From Bin16 sp965206315 (GTDB lineage: Bacteria > Chloroflexota > Dehalococcoidia > Lucifugimonadales > Australimonadaceae): a DNA stretch of 64,000 bases. The first letter of the stretch is position 1. Each line of letters starts with the position of its first letter. This document shows, piece by piece, positions 29,688 to 38,556 of this stretch. The stretch covers positions 310,001-374,000 of the forward strand of contig OZ242210.1 of assembly GCA_965206315.1 (NCBI GenBank). The letters are read 5' to 3'. A program made the translations under genes and the position numbers. Under the pieces are notes generated by a model. The model made no database searches. It was given only the letters and a program-made list of their open reading frames with translations, and had not been told where the DNA came from.

Positions 29688-31025
29688 ATGCTCTCAGCGA
29701 CCGATAACGAACTGCTGACGCAGGTGAGCGCCGGGACGCCGATGGGCGACCTCATGCGCCGCTACTGGATACCCGCCGTCTTCTCCTCCGAGGTCGAGGC
29801 GGACAGCGTACCGCACCGCACGCGGCTCCTCGGCGAAGACCTCCTCGTCGTGCGTCTCACCAGCGGCGCGGTCGCCACGATGACCCCGTACTGCCCGCAC
29901 CGCACCGCCTCGCTCTACTTCGGGCGGAACGAGGAAGAGGGCCTGCGCTGCGCCTACCACGGTTGGAAGTTCGCCGCGGACGGCTCCTGCATGGATATGC
30001 CGAGTGAGCCGCCCGAGAGCAATTTCAAGGACAAGGTGACGCTCAAGACCTACCCCACGCTCGAGCGCAACGGCGTCATCTGGACCTACATGGGCCCGGA
30101 GCAGGACTCCCCGCCGCCGCTTCCCAACATCGAGTGGAACATGGTGCCGGAGTCCCACTGCTACCTCACCAAGCGCATCGCCCAGAACAACTACTTCCAG
30201 ACCATCGAGGGCGAGATCGACTCCAGCCACAGCGGCTTCCTCCACTCCAACTTCGTCGACCCCTTCCGGCTCGAATCGAAGCAGGAGCAGGGGATGATCT
30301 ACAAGATGCGGGACCGCCATCCCCGCTTCCAGGTGAAGGACACGGACTACGGCGTGCTCATCGGCGCGCGGCGCAACGCGGAGGAGGACACCTACTACTG
30401 GCGCATCACCCAGTACATGTTCCCCTTCCACACCATCATCCCTCCCTACGGCGCTGATCCGCTCTTCAGCGGCCACGCCTACATACCGATGGACGACCAC
30501 CACGTGCTCGCCGTCTGCTTCACCTACAACCCCGTGCGCCCGCTCACCGAGAAGGAGCTCAACTTCCTCAAGTTCGGCCCCGGCAACGGGCAGCAGGGAC
30601 TGCACCCGACGGTCGACGGCTTCCTGCCGCCTATGGCCAACCGTCCCGAGAACGCGTGGTGGCCGAAGCACCACATCGACAACGACTTCAACGTGGACTG
30701 GGAGCGCCAGAAGACCGTCCAGTTCTCCGGTCTGCCCGGTACCTGGCCGCAGGACTCCGGCATGCAGGAGACGATGGGCCGGGTGACCAACCGGACGATG
30801 GAGCACCTCGGCGTCAGCGACACCGGCATCATCCGCACCCGCCGTGCCCTGCTCCGGGCCGCCAAACTCCTGCGCGACTACGGCATCGAGCCCGAGTCCG
30901 TCTGGGACCCGGACGTCTACTACATCAGGTCGGCTGCCGTTGTGCTCCCACGCGAGTCCGAATGGGTAGAGGCGTCCCTCGAGTACCGCACCCCGAAGGA
31001 GAACGTCAACTACGCCGCGGTCTGA
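29688..31025 (+). CDS. Rieske non-heme iron oxygenase, large subunit
   Basis: 445 residues. Rieske [2Fe-2S] ligands C69, H71, C88 and H91 (CPHR, CAYHGWKF); mononuclear iron ligands fit D178, H181 and H186 (EGEIDSSHSGFLH). Resembles phthalate 4,5-dioxygenase-type aromatic ring oxygenases. No ferredoxin or reductase gene is adjacent, so partners are elsewhere. GAGGAGG before ATG; TATACT at 29632-29637 may be the -10. Monocistronic, ended by a hairpin. Confidence 0.93.
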   Translation: MLSATDNELLTQVSAGTPMGDLMRRYWIPAVFSSEVEADSVPHRTRLLGEDLLVVRLTSGAVATMTPYCPHRTASLYFGRNEEEGLRCAYHGWKFAADGSCMDMPSEPPESNFKDKVTLKTYPTLERNGVIWTYMGPEQDSPPPLPNIEWNMVPESHCYLTKRIAQNNYFQTIEGEIDSSHSGFLHSNFVDPFRLESKQEQGMIYKMRDRHPRFQVKDTDYGVLIGARRNAEEDTYYWRITQYMFPFHTIIPPYGADPLFSGHAYIPMDDHHVLAVCFTYNPVRPLTEKELNFLKFGPGNGQQGLHPTVDGFLPPMANRPENAWWPKHHIDNDFNVDWERQKTVQFSGLPGTWPQDSGMQETMGRVTNRTMEHLGVSDTGIIRTRRALLRAAKLLRDYGIEPESVWDPDVYYIRSAAVVLPRESEWVEASLEYRTPKENVNYAAV

Positions 31026-31052
31026 CGCCCACTATTTCCCACCAGATACAAC

Positions 31053-31079
31053 AGGGGCGCCCCTTCGTAAGGCGCCCCT
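31053..31079. terminator. Hairpin between converging genes
   Basis: AGGGGCGCC, nine-base loop, GGCGCCCCT. It lies between the 3' ends of the Rieske and DUF429 genes and may serve both; no strong T-run. Confidence 0.6.
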
Positions 31080-31107
31080 CCTTGTGTCCAATGCAACAGC
31101 AGCGAGC

Positions 31108-31971
31108 CTATGCCGCCACGTCCTCGGTTTCCGGCGCAGGGGCAGGCTGGACGACGTATCCCTCGCGGATGACTCCCGCTTCGGCGTCCCAGCGCGGCCC
31201 CTCGCCCTCGATCACCGCCTCGCCCACCCACAGTTTGTACGCCGTCCATGCCGCCATGGCCGCGTCCAACTGGTCGTCCGTGAACGAGTCCTCGGACGGC
31301 AACTGCACGCCCAGTCCGGCCAGCAACTCCGCACGGGCATGGCGTCCATCCAGCGTGCGCTTCGACGGGAGTTTCGTCCCGTTCGACACCACCTTCCACC
31401 CGCCTCCGGGGAACACCTCGATCAGCGTCGTGTTGGACGCGGGCGTGCCGTCCAGCCCCAGCAGGCGGAACCGGCTCCCGCTCTCAACCAGCCGGTGGAA
31501 GAGTCTCACTGACCCCACTATCAGCCCCGAGTATGGCTTGCCGTCCGCGGGCAGCGTGTAGGGCGTGCGCCCCGGAGCGTTCACGCGCCGTTCCGACTCC
31601 CGCATCGTCGCCTCCGGCGAGCCTGCCAGCCCCTGCGGGCCGTCTATGGCGAGGATGAAGGAGCGCCCGATAGCGCGGTCCGGAATGATGTGCGAAGCAT
31701 CCTCACGATAGTCCCACTGGCCGAACGTGCACATCAGCTCGGTATCGAGCACCGCGTAGTCGCACGGACGCTTCTGCGCCGCCGTCGGGTCCGACAGATC
31801 GAGTCCGATGAAGCAGCGCCCACCGCCGATCTCACGCCCGCCGCCCGGCCCCCGCGTCGTGCGGCGCTGCCGCCACTTGGCGATGTAGCGCGCCGTAACG
31901 GCAGCCGCCAGCACCGAAGCGCCTGCGGCTCCATACACCCGGGGGTTCCCTCGCATCCGCATACGGGGCAT
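31108..31971 (-). CDS. DUF429 family protein with N-terminal membrane segment
   Basis: 287 residues. A possible anchor helix (11-31, YGAAGASVLAAAVTARY) precedes a DUF429 domain with RNase H-like fold: FIGLDLSD (55-61), FILAIDGPQG and a late acidic pair FTDDQLDAAMAAWTAY. Function unknown. ATG one base after the ruvX stop, so translationally linked to alaS-ruvX. Confidence 0.8.
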   Translation of the reverse strand: MPRMRMRGNPRVYGAAGASVLAAAVTARYIAKWRQRRTTRGPGGGREIGGGRCFIGLDLSDPTAAQKRPCDYAVLDTELMCTFGQWDYREDASHIIPDRAIGRSFILAIDGPQGLAGSPEATMRESERRVNAPGRTPYTLPADGKPYSGLIVGSVRLFHRLVESGSRFRLLGLDGTPASNTTLIEVFPGGGWKVVSNGTKLPSKRTLDGRHARAELLAGLGVQLPSEDSFTDDQLDAAMAAWTAYKLWVGEAVIEGEGPRWDAEAGVIREGYVVQPAPAPETEDVAA

Positions 31972-31972
31972 T

Positions 31973-32404
31973 CTACCAAGCCCGCCCTGGGCCGCGTTTT
32001 CTATCCAGCCACGCCTGAAGGATCACCGCCGCCGCCGCCGCATCTACCGCGCCCTTGTCCAGCCTGCGCCGGCCCCGGCCCCGCGCGCGGCTCGCTCTCA
32101 GAGCGCGTTCCGCCTCTGCGGACGAGAGCCGCTCGTCCACCGTCTCGACCGCAAGCCCTGCCTCCTGCAGCCCGCGCACGAACTCCTGCACGACGAGCGC
32201 CTGCGGCCCCACGCGTCCGGACATCGAGTACGGCATCCCCACGACGACAACCCCAGCGTCCCGCGCGTGCGCCTCCCGCACCACGTCGTCAGTGGCATTC
32301 GGTGAGTTCTCGATCACTCCTGCGGGAACCGCGATGCCTGAGTCCGTATCGCCCGACGCAACGCCGATGCGGCGCGTGCCAACGTCGAGCCCCAGCGCGC
32401 GCAT
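31973..32404 (-). CDS. ruvX: Pre-16S rRNA nuclease/Holliday resolvase-like RuvX (YqgF)
   Basis: 143 residues: MRALGLDVGTRRIGVA with D7, VVVGMPYSMSGRVGPQA, VDERLSSAEAE, and LDKGAVDAAAAAVILQAWL with the last Asp. RNase H-like fold that trims pre-16S rRNA. ATG overlaps the alaS TGA by one base (TGATG). Confidence 0.95.
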   Translation of the reverse strand: MRALGLDVGTRRIGVASGDTDSGIAVPAGVIENSPNATDDVVREAHARDAGVVVVGMPYSMSGRVGPQALVVQEFVRGLQEAGLAVETVDERLSSAEAERALRASRARGRGRRRLDKGAVDAAAAAVILQAWLDRKRGPGRAW

Positions 32405-35025
32405 CAGCCCGTCTGCCGCGTGACGATGTCCGCGACCGCCGCCAGCGCGTCGTCCAGTTTCGAGGCGTCCCTGCCGCCCGCCTGCGCCAGCCTCGGCTGG
32501 CCGCCGCCGCCGCCGCCCATCACTCGCGCCGCCTCGTTGGCGATGGCCCCCGCGTCGAGGCCGCGCTCCACGAGGTCCGGCGTGACCATCGCGAGCAGGC
32601 CGGGGCGTCCATTGAACACGCTGCCGAGCACAACGACGCCGGAGCCGAGCTTGTCGCGGAGCCGGTCGCCCATCTCGCGGAGCGACTGCGCGTCCGGAGC
32701 GTCGCTCCGCACAGCCAGCACCTGCACGCCGCCCACATCGCGCGCCTCGTCGAGGAGCGTGTCCGCCTCCTGGCGTGACGCCTCTCGCTGTCCCGCGCGC
32801 AGCGAGCGCCGCGCCTCCTCCGCCTGCGCCAGCAACGACTCGATGCGCTGCGGAAGTTCGGCAGGCGCCGAGCGCAGCAGCGCTGCGGCTTCGTCCAGCT
32901 GCCGCAGCCGCTGGCCGACCCACTCCTCGCCGCCGCGGCCGGTCACCGCCTCGATGCGGCGTATGCCTGTCCCCACGCTGCTCTCGCCAACGACGCGGAA
33001 CGTGCCTATCTGCCCCGTGCGCTCCAGGTGCGTGCCGCCGCACACCTCGAAGCTCACCGGCTGCGTCTCGCCGACCTGTACCGTGCGCACACGGTCGCCG
33101 TACCGCTCGCCGAAGAACGCGAGCGCGCCGTTGGCCGTCGCCTCGCGGTAGGTCCGCTCGTCCTTCACGAGGGGCAGGTCGCCGCGCACCGACTCGTTGA
33201 TGCGGCGCTCGATCTCCCCCAACTCGTCGCGGCTCACCGCCGAGACGTGCGTGAAGTCGAACCGCAACCGGTCCGGCGCGACCAGCGACCCGGCCTGCCG
33301 CACGTGCGAGCCGAGCACGTCCCGCAGAGCCGCGTGCAGCAGGTGCGTCGCGGTGTGGTTCCGCGCCACGTCCAACCTGCGCTCCCCGTCGACCGACGCG
33401 TGCACCGCGTCGCCGACCGCCAACGCGCCCTCGACGACTTCCGCCGCGTGAACGATGAGCTCGCCCAGTGGCTTCTGCGTGTCGCTCACATGCACTGCGC
33501 CGCCCGGCGACCTGACAACGCCCGTGTCGCCGACCTGTCCACCGCCCTCGGGATAGAACGGCGTCTCGCGCAGCACGATCTCGACGCGCTCTCCGGCGTC
33601 GGCGCGCTGCACCGGCCCGCCGTCCCTGAGGATGGCCGCAACCACGGTATCGGTCTCGATGCGGTCGTAGCCGAGGAACGCCGTCTCGCGGACGTCGAGC
33701 GCCTCGTACGCGCGTATCTCCTCGCGCCCGCCGCCGAAGCGGGCCGCAGCCCGCCCGCGCTCGCGTTGCTCCTCCATCGCACGGTCGAACCCCTCGATGT
33801 CCACGTCCAGGCCCTGCTCCCGTGCGATCTCCTGCGTGAGTTCCAGCGGGAATCCAAAGGTGTCGTACAGGCGGAACGCGTCAGCGCCGTCTATCGTCCT
33901 TCCTCGCGCGATGCACTCCTCCAGCACCGGCATCCCCAGCGCGATGGCCTCGTAGAAGCGCTCCTCCTCAGACTCCAACGTCTTGAGAACGAACCGCTCG
34001 TGCTCGCGCAGCTCCGGGTAGAGCGCGCCGAACCGCTCGATAACGGTCGCGGCCACGTCAGGCAGGAAACCGGCCTCGATGCCGAGCTTCCGCGCGAAGC
34101 GGATGCCGCGCCGTATCACGCGGCGCAGCACGTAGCCCCGGCCCTCGTTCGCGGGTACGACGCCGTCGGCGATGAGGAACGCCGCGCTCCGGGCATGCTC
34201 CGTCACGACGTGGATAGCGAAGTCGTCGTCGGGGTCCTGCCGGTACGTCTTGCCCGCCAACTGCTCCACGCGCCGGCGCACCGGCGCGAGCAGGTCGGTC
34301 TCGTATGCAGAGGACACGCCCTGCATGATGGCGGTCATGCGCTCCAGCCCCATGCCGGTGTCTATGCCCGGCGCGGGCAGGTCCGTCCGCGTGCCGTCCG
34401 CCGCCTGGTAGAACTGCGGGAAGACGAGGTTCCAGTACTCGAGGAACCGGCTCGTGTCGTCCCCGGGCTTCAGGCCGGGCCCGTGCTCTTCGCCGAAGTC
34501 GTAGTACAACTCGCTGGACGGACCACACGCGCCCTCGTCGCCCGCCGGGCCCCAGAAGTTGTCCTTGTCCCCCAGGGTGACGATGCGCTCGTCGGGCACG
34601 CCGACCTCGTCGCGCCATATCGCGCGCGCCTCATCGTCGGTGTAGTGCACCGTCACCCAGATGCGTTCCGGGGGCAGCTGCAGCACCCCGGTCGTGAACT
34701 CCCACGCCCACGCGATCGCTTCGCGTTTGAAGTAGTCCCCGATGCTGAAGTTGCCCAGCATCTCGAACATCGTGTGGTGCGTGAAGTCGCCCACCTCGTC
34801 TATGTCGGTGGTGCGGAAGCACTTCTGCACAGACGCGAGGCGAGGGTTCGGCGGCGTCTCGTCGCCCGCGTAGTAGGGTTTGAACGGCGCCATGCCCGCG
34901 GACGTCAGGAGCAGTGTGGGATCGCCCGCCGGGATCAGCGACGCGCTCGGCATCACCAGATGCCCGCGCTCCTCGAAGAATCGCAGATATGCAGCGCGGA
35001 TATCGTCGCTGGTCGTGGGGGGCAT
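32404..35025 (-). CDS. alaS: Alanyl-tRNA synthetase
   Basis: About 873 residues. Class II core with TSAGMAPFKPYYAGDETPPN and HTMFEMLGNFSIGDYFKRE; editing-domain motifs NHTATHLLHAAL and CGGTHLERTGQIG; C-terminal DHHA1 domain with GGGGGGQPRLAQAGG. ATG 35025 is chosen; TTG 35034 in the same frame is possible, and neither has a strong ribosome site. Head of alaS-ruvX-DUF429. Confidence 0.96.
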   Translation of the reverse strand: MPPTTSDDIRAAYLRFFEERGHLVMPSASLIPAGDPTLLLTSAGMAPFKPYYAGDETPPNPRLASVQKCFRTTDIDEVGDFTHHTMFEMLGNFSIGDYFKREAIAWAWEFTTGVLQLPPERIWVTVHYTDDEARAIWRDEVGVPDERIVTLGDKDNFWGPAGDEGACGPSSELYYDFGEEHGPGLKPGDDTSRFLEYWNLVFPQFYQAADGTRTDLPAPGIDTGMGLERMTAIMQGVSSAYETDLLAPVRRRVEQLAGKTYRQDPDDDFAIHVVTEHARSAAFLIADGVVPANEGRGYVLRRVIRRGIRFARKLGIEAGFLPDVAATVIERFGALYPELREHERFVLKTLESEEERFYEAIALGMPVLEECIARGRTIDGADAFRLYDTFGFPLELTQEIAREQGLDVDIEGFDRAMEEQRERGRAAARFGGGREEIRAYEALDVRETAFLGYDRIETDTVVAAILRDGGPVQRADAGERVEIVLRETPFYPEGGGQVGDTGVVRSPGGAVHVSDTQKPLGELIVHAAEVVEGALAVGDAVHASVDGERRLDVARNHTATHLLHAALRDVLGSHVRQAGSLVAPDRLRFDFTHVSAVSRDELGEIERRINESVRGDLPLVKDERTYREATANGALAFFGERYGDRVRTVQVGETQPVSFEVCGGTHLERTGQIGTFRVVGESSVGTGIRRIEAVTGRGGEEWVGQRLRQLDEAAALLRSAPAELPQRIESLLAQAEEARRSLRAGQREASRQEADTLLDEARDVGGVQVLAVRSDAPDAQSLREMGDRLRDKLGSGVVVLGSVFNGRPGLLAMVTPDLVERGLDAGAIANEAARVMGGGGGGQPRLAQAGGRDASKLDDALAAVADIVTRQTG

Positions 35026-35056
35026 GTCAGCCAAGGGCGTACGGTCCTCTTCCTGC

Positions 35057-35332
35057 CTAGGGTGAATCTATCACGACGGTCCCATTGCGAAAACTGAAGC
35101 CGTGGTCACACTGATTGAGGATATCTCTCCCAAGGAGAGCCAGGAGAGCAGAGGCTCCGTCATGGGGAGACGGCGGGCTTGCCGCTAGAGCTATCTCCAC
35201 AGCGAACGGGCTGGTGACACCTTGACCGCTGGAGTCGACGAGGTAGACCTGCGCTGGGGTCAACTTGAAAGAGGCTGAGCCTCCAACCCCTACCAAACCG
35301 TCAACTGCCGGTAATGCCCGGTTACCCGCATC
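35057..35332 (-). pseudogene. Retropepsin-like aspartic protease remnant
   Basis: The frame from just after the DUF5678 stop to 35057 encodes DAGNRALPAVDGLVGVGG, then ALLALLGRDILNQCDHGF and SFRNGTVVIDSP, the middle and end of a retroviral-type aspartyl protease. The N-terminal DTG catalytic part and a proper start are gone; the only nearby ATG (35328 region) is out of frame and stops after 13 codons. Decayed partner of the DUF5678 gene. Confidence 0.6.
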
Positions 35333-35593
35333 CTACAGGATCCAGAGGGTGGGCTTCGTTGAAAGATACCGTATGACCGGGCCTTCCACAGGTGTGATGC
35401 CTAGTTCGCTGAGTTCCTGCAGAACATTGTCGAGGTCGGGATCGAACGCGGCGACCTTCCTGTCGAACAGTGCAACCCAGCAGTCCGGGTGCTCCTTGAG
35501 TAGCTCAGCCTCGTGGTCGTTGAAGTACCGAACGTCCCCAACGAAGCGTTTGTTTACTTCGGGGTTCGGGAAGGTAACGCCTTCCGTGACCAT
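35333..35593 (-). CDS. DUF5678-like small protein
   Basis: 86 residues from ATG 35593 (AAGGAG nine bases upstream). The core FNDHEAELLKEHPDCWVALF, DRKVAAFDPDLDNVLQELSEL and GITPVEG matches DUF5678, short proteins commonly encoded beside retropepsin-like proteases. Function unknown. Confidence 0.7.
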   Translation of the reverse strand: MVTEGVTFPNPEVNKRFVGDVRYFNDHEAELLKEHPDCWVALFDRKVAAFDPDLDNVLQELSELGITPVEGPVIRYLSTKPTLWIL

Positions 35594-35765
35594 GACCTTC
35601 TCTCCTTCCGCAGCCTCAGGGACAGGGTATCGCAGCCGTTCCGGTTCGGCTAGCGCCTTCCTTGTAGAGAGTGGGACACTCGGTGTGGGACATGCAGCTC
35701 TCGCATGATCGCGAACGCCCGTTCCTGTGATTGACGGCGTAAGACAGCGGGCGTAGGTTGCGGGA

Positions 35766-37022
35766 GTGAACGCGCTCGCTAACCTCGCGCTCCTCGGTGC
35801 CTTCGCCCGTAACCCGCGCCGCCATCCCACTTACCTCGGGTACGTGAACGGCTTCATCTACGGGTTCGGGATGGGCGCATCGACCATCCTCTTCCCCCTC
35901 TACGCGATCGACCAGGGGTTCTCCCTCTCGAGCCAGGGCTTCATCGTCGCGGCGCCCGGCATCGTCATGATCATGCTGCGGCTCGTGGGGGGCGCGCTCT
36001 CAGACCGGTTCGGCGAGAAGTTCATCCTCTGGTTCAGCTTCTCCACCGTCACCATCGCCTCGATGGTCCCCGTCTTCAGCGCCACCTTCATCTCGCTCAC
36101 CGTGGCGCAGCTGTTCAACGGCGCGTCCCGCTCGGTCTACTGGTCGGCTGCGCAGTCGTACATCAGCCGCAGCGCCGAGGGCGAGGCCGGCAAGGTGATG
36201 GGGCGGCAGCTGGCTTTTGAGTCCAGCGGCGGCATCATCGGCGGTGTCGTCGCCGGGTTCATCGCGGAGGGCGTCGGCTACCCGGAAGCCTTCCTGATGA
36301 CCGCGATAGCGACGTTCATCGGCTTCATCGTCACCTCGTCGCTGCCGAGGCTCGCGCGCAAGGACCAGGTGCGCAGCTTCGCCGCCAGCCTCGCTCCGGC
36401 GAAGACGATGCTCGTGAAGCGCACCCTGCTGCACGCGCACATGGTGGCGTTCATCAGCGCGGCGTACATCGGCCTCGTGATGGGACTGTTCGTCGCCTTC
36501 TTCCGCGAGGTCGACTACAGCGAGAGCGAGACCGCGCTGGTCATACGCCTCAACAGCATCGGCGTCAGCGTGCTCGCCTACTTCTTCGGCATGATCCTCG
36601 GACGGTTCGGCAGCCGTCGTACCGCCGCGCTCGGCATCACTATCACCGGCGTGCTTGCCGCGGGCGTGGGACTGACCGGCGACGTGCCGATAGTTCCCGT
36701 CGTGTTCATGGCCATCACCGGCATGACCTTCGGCAGCCTGCGCTCGCTGTACCCGACGCTTGCCGCGGAGAACAGCGAACCGAACCAGCGCGCGATGGCG
36801 CTCTCCGTCGTGGGCCTCTACTGGGCGATAGGCATCTTCCTGTCGCCGCTGCTGTTCGGGTTCCTCGCGGAGGAGACCAGCATCAAGACGTCCATCTACA
36901 TCTTCAGCGTGTTCGCCATCGCGGTGGGCCTGCTCTCGCCGCTGCTCTACGCTTACGGACGGCGCGGCCTGCCGCCCGAAGGCGAGGAAGAGGAACCCGC
37001 CGCGAGCGCGGCCACAATCTAG
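35766..37022 (+). CDS. MFS transporter
   Basis: 418 residues, twelve predicted helices. GTG start at 35766 after CGGGAG. Motif A variant GGALSDRFGEKFIL and a second-half MGLFVAFFREVDYSESET. Acidic C-terminal tail (EGEEEEPAAS). Substrate unknown. Flanked by accessory, base-composition-shifted genes. Confidence 0.88.
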   Translation: MNALANLALLGAFARNPRRHPTYLGYVNGFIYGFGMGASTILFPLYAIDQGFSLSSQGFIVAAPGIVMIMLRLVGGALSDRFGEKFILWFSFSTVTIASMVPVFSATFISLTVAQLFNGASRSVYWSAAQSYISRSAEGEAGKVMGRQLAFESSGGIIGGVVAGFIAEGVGYPEAFLMTAIATFIGFIVTSSLPRLARKDQVRSFAASLAPAKTMLVKRTLLHAHMVAFISAAYIGLVMGLFVAFFREVDYSESETALVIRLNSIGVSVLAYFFGMILGRFGSRRTAALGITITGVLAAGVGLTGDVPIVPVVFMAITGMTFGSLRSLYPTLAAENSEPNQRAMALSVVGLYWAIGIFLSPLLFGFLAEETSIKTSIYIFSVFAIAVGLLSPLLYAYGRRGLPPEGEEEEPAASAATI

Positions 37023-37038
37023 CAGCATGAAGTAGGCT

Positions 37039-37941
37039 ATGCAGGTCATGTCGCTCTCATCCCACCTAGAAGATAAGAACAGCCCAGTCAGACAATTCGT
37101 ACGTGCAGCCTTCGGTGATGTAGTCAGTATCTTGGCCCGCGATGCTAGGCAACAGCTGAAAACAGCCACGACTGTGCAGCCGGAAACGTCTGTCGGATAC
37201 GCTTATTCCACTATCGGAACCGCGGTTGATTATAGGCTACGGTACTATTTTGCCGTAACGCCCCACGAAGAATTCGTTGCATACAGGGGTGCAGCGTATC
37301 TTGCCCACTTTATTCCTAACTTCATAGACTTGGCACAGGAGTTTTTCGAAAGGCTCACCGGAGTCATCACTTCCATCAGTCCAGTCGGAAAGCGGTTGGC
37401 AGAGCTTGAAGAGCATACCATCAATCGATACTGCTATGTCTTGGCCTTATTGGAACAGCTCACCAGGAGTTTTCGCACTTGGGATTCTTCAGCGTTATTC
37501 AAGCATCGCACATTGAACGAATGGCTGGATATTCCCAACAGTCAAGAGATTGCAGACCTCTCTGAGCTGTCATGGCTCTTCTACGAGAAGCATCACCGGT
37601 TGCTATCGTTTCCTCACGTGCTCAACCCTACCTTCGAAGGATCAAGTGATGTTGATGGAGCCGACGCAGATCTAATCGTCAACAATCTATTGGTGGAGCT
37701 AAAGACAACAACTAGACCAACTGAGAAAACATCAGAGGCTCTATATCAACTTCTAGGTTATGCCTTGCTAGATTATGTCGATGAGTACCAGATTAATGCT
37801 GTCGGTCTGTATATGGTTCGCCAAGGGTTATTACTACAGTGGAACTTGGAAACAATCCTGAGTGGCACGCCATCGAACCTCAATGAACTACGCTCGCAAT
37901 TCCAAGAGGTGGCAGCAACCATCCCCAGAGAGTCTGCCTAA
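37039..37941 (+). CDS. AT-rich gene with PD-(D/E)XK-like nuclease motif
   Basis: 300 residues, clearly AT-richer than neighbours. The N-terminal 200 residues are helical and unassigned. Near the end, D211 (GADADLIV), E220-L-K222 (LLVELKTTT) and Q237 (YQLLGY) form a D-x8-ExK...Q pattern typical of the PD-(D/E)XK nuclease fold, followed by VGLYMVRQGLLLQW as the last strands. Could be a restriction-like or phage-defence enzyme. Starts 17 bases after an MFS gene; converges on the triple-repeat gene. Confidence 0.65.
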   Translation: MQVMSLSSHLEDKNSPVRQFVRAAFGDVVSILARDARQQLKTATTVQPETSVGYAYSTIGTAVDYRLRYYFAVTPHEEFVAYRGAAYLAHFIPNFIDLAQEFFERLTGVITSISPVGKRLAELEEHTINRYCYVLALLEQLTRSFRTWDSSALFKHRTLNEWLDIPNSQEIADLSELSWLFYEKHHRLLSFPHVLNPTFEGSSDVDGADADLIVNNLLVELKTTTRPTEKTSEALYQLLGYALLDYVDEYQINAVGLYMVRQGLLLQWNLETILSGTPSNLNELRSQFQEVAATIPRESA

Positions 37942-37979
37942 ATCAAGTTTGTTGTATGGGGTCGTGCGACCCTCATCCG

Positions 37980-38525
37980 CTACGGCTGGCTGCGAATTTT
38001 GTCATAATGCCGCTGTATCCAAAGCAAGGCTGTGACTACTTTACCTCTAGCGCCATTGGCGTACGCCTTCGCCCGCGTTCGTTCAGGGTCCTGTATGTCC
38101 CAAGCGGTCAAGCCGTAGTGAGCGGGTAGGTTCACCAATATCTGGGCTGCCGCCTTGTTCATCGCGTCCAATGCGCTTCGCAGCCCAGTGCTCATGCCCT
38201 TGTCTCTGTTCTCCTCTATCCTCGCCTGCATCCGGGTTGCGGAGGACATATCCTCACTCCTCAATCCATAGTCTCGGTGTAGTTCTGGTATCACTTTCAG
38301 CACCGCATTTTCCATCATCATCAATGCACTGAGCAGTTCATCGCTCATCGCCCCGCCACCATTGGCTTCCACCTTTGCCCGCATTATTGCGGGATCTCGC
38401 ATATCCTTTCCACTCAAACCATAGTCACTCTTTATCTGAGCCAATACTCCAAGCGCAAATGTCGGACCCTCACCGAAATCGTTCACTGTCTCGTCCGTGG
38501 TGGACTTGTACTCCCGCATATTCAT
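37980..38525 (-). CDS. Protein made of three 51-residue repeats
   Basis: 181 residues, AT-rich. YGL occurs at 35, 86 and 137, exactly 51 apart. Each unit reads about xxYGLxxxDMxDPxxxRAKxxANxxxxMSxxLxxALxxMxxA. Helical, cytoplasmic. No family recognised. Precedes the acetoacetyl-CoA synthetase stop by nothing shared; likely an acquired gene. Confidence 0.7.
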   Translation of the reverse strand: MNMREYKSTTDETVNDFGEGPTFALGVLAQIKSDYGLSGKDMRDPAIMRAKVEANGGGAMSDELLSALMMMENAVLKVIPELHRDYGLRSEDMSSATRMQARIEENRDKGMSTGLRSALDAMNKAAAQILVNLPAHYGLTAWDIQDPERTRAKAYANGARGKVVTALLWIQRHYDKIRSQP

Positions 38526-38556
38526 CGTTCTCTCCCTATAATCTCAACATCTAACC

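Noticed and set aside
31053..31079. Classical rho-independent terminator
   Set aside because: The stem is good but no U-run follows in either direction, so it is listed only as a likely terminator hairpin.
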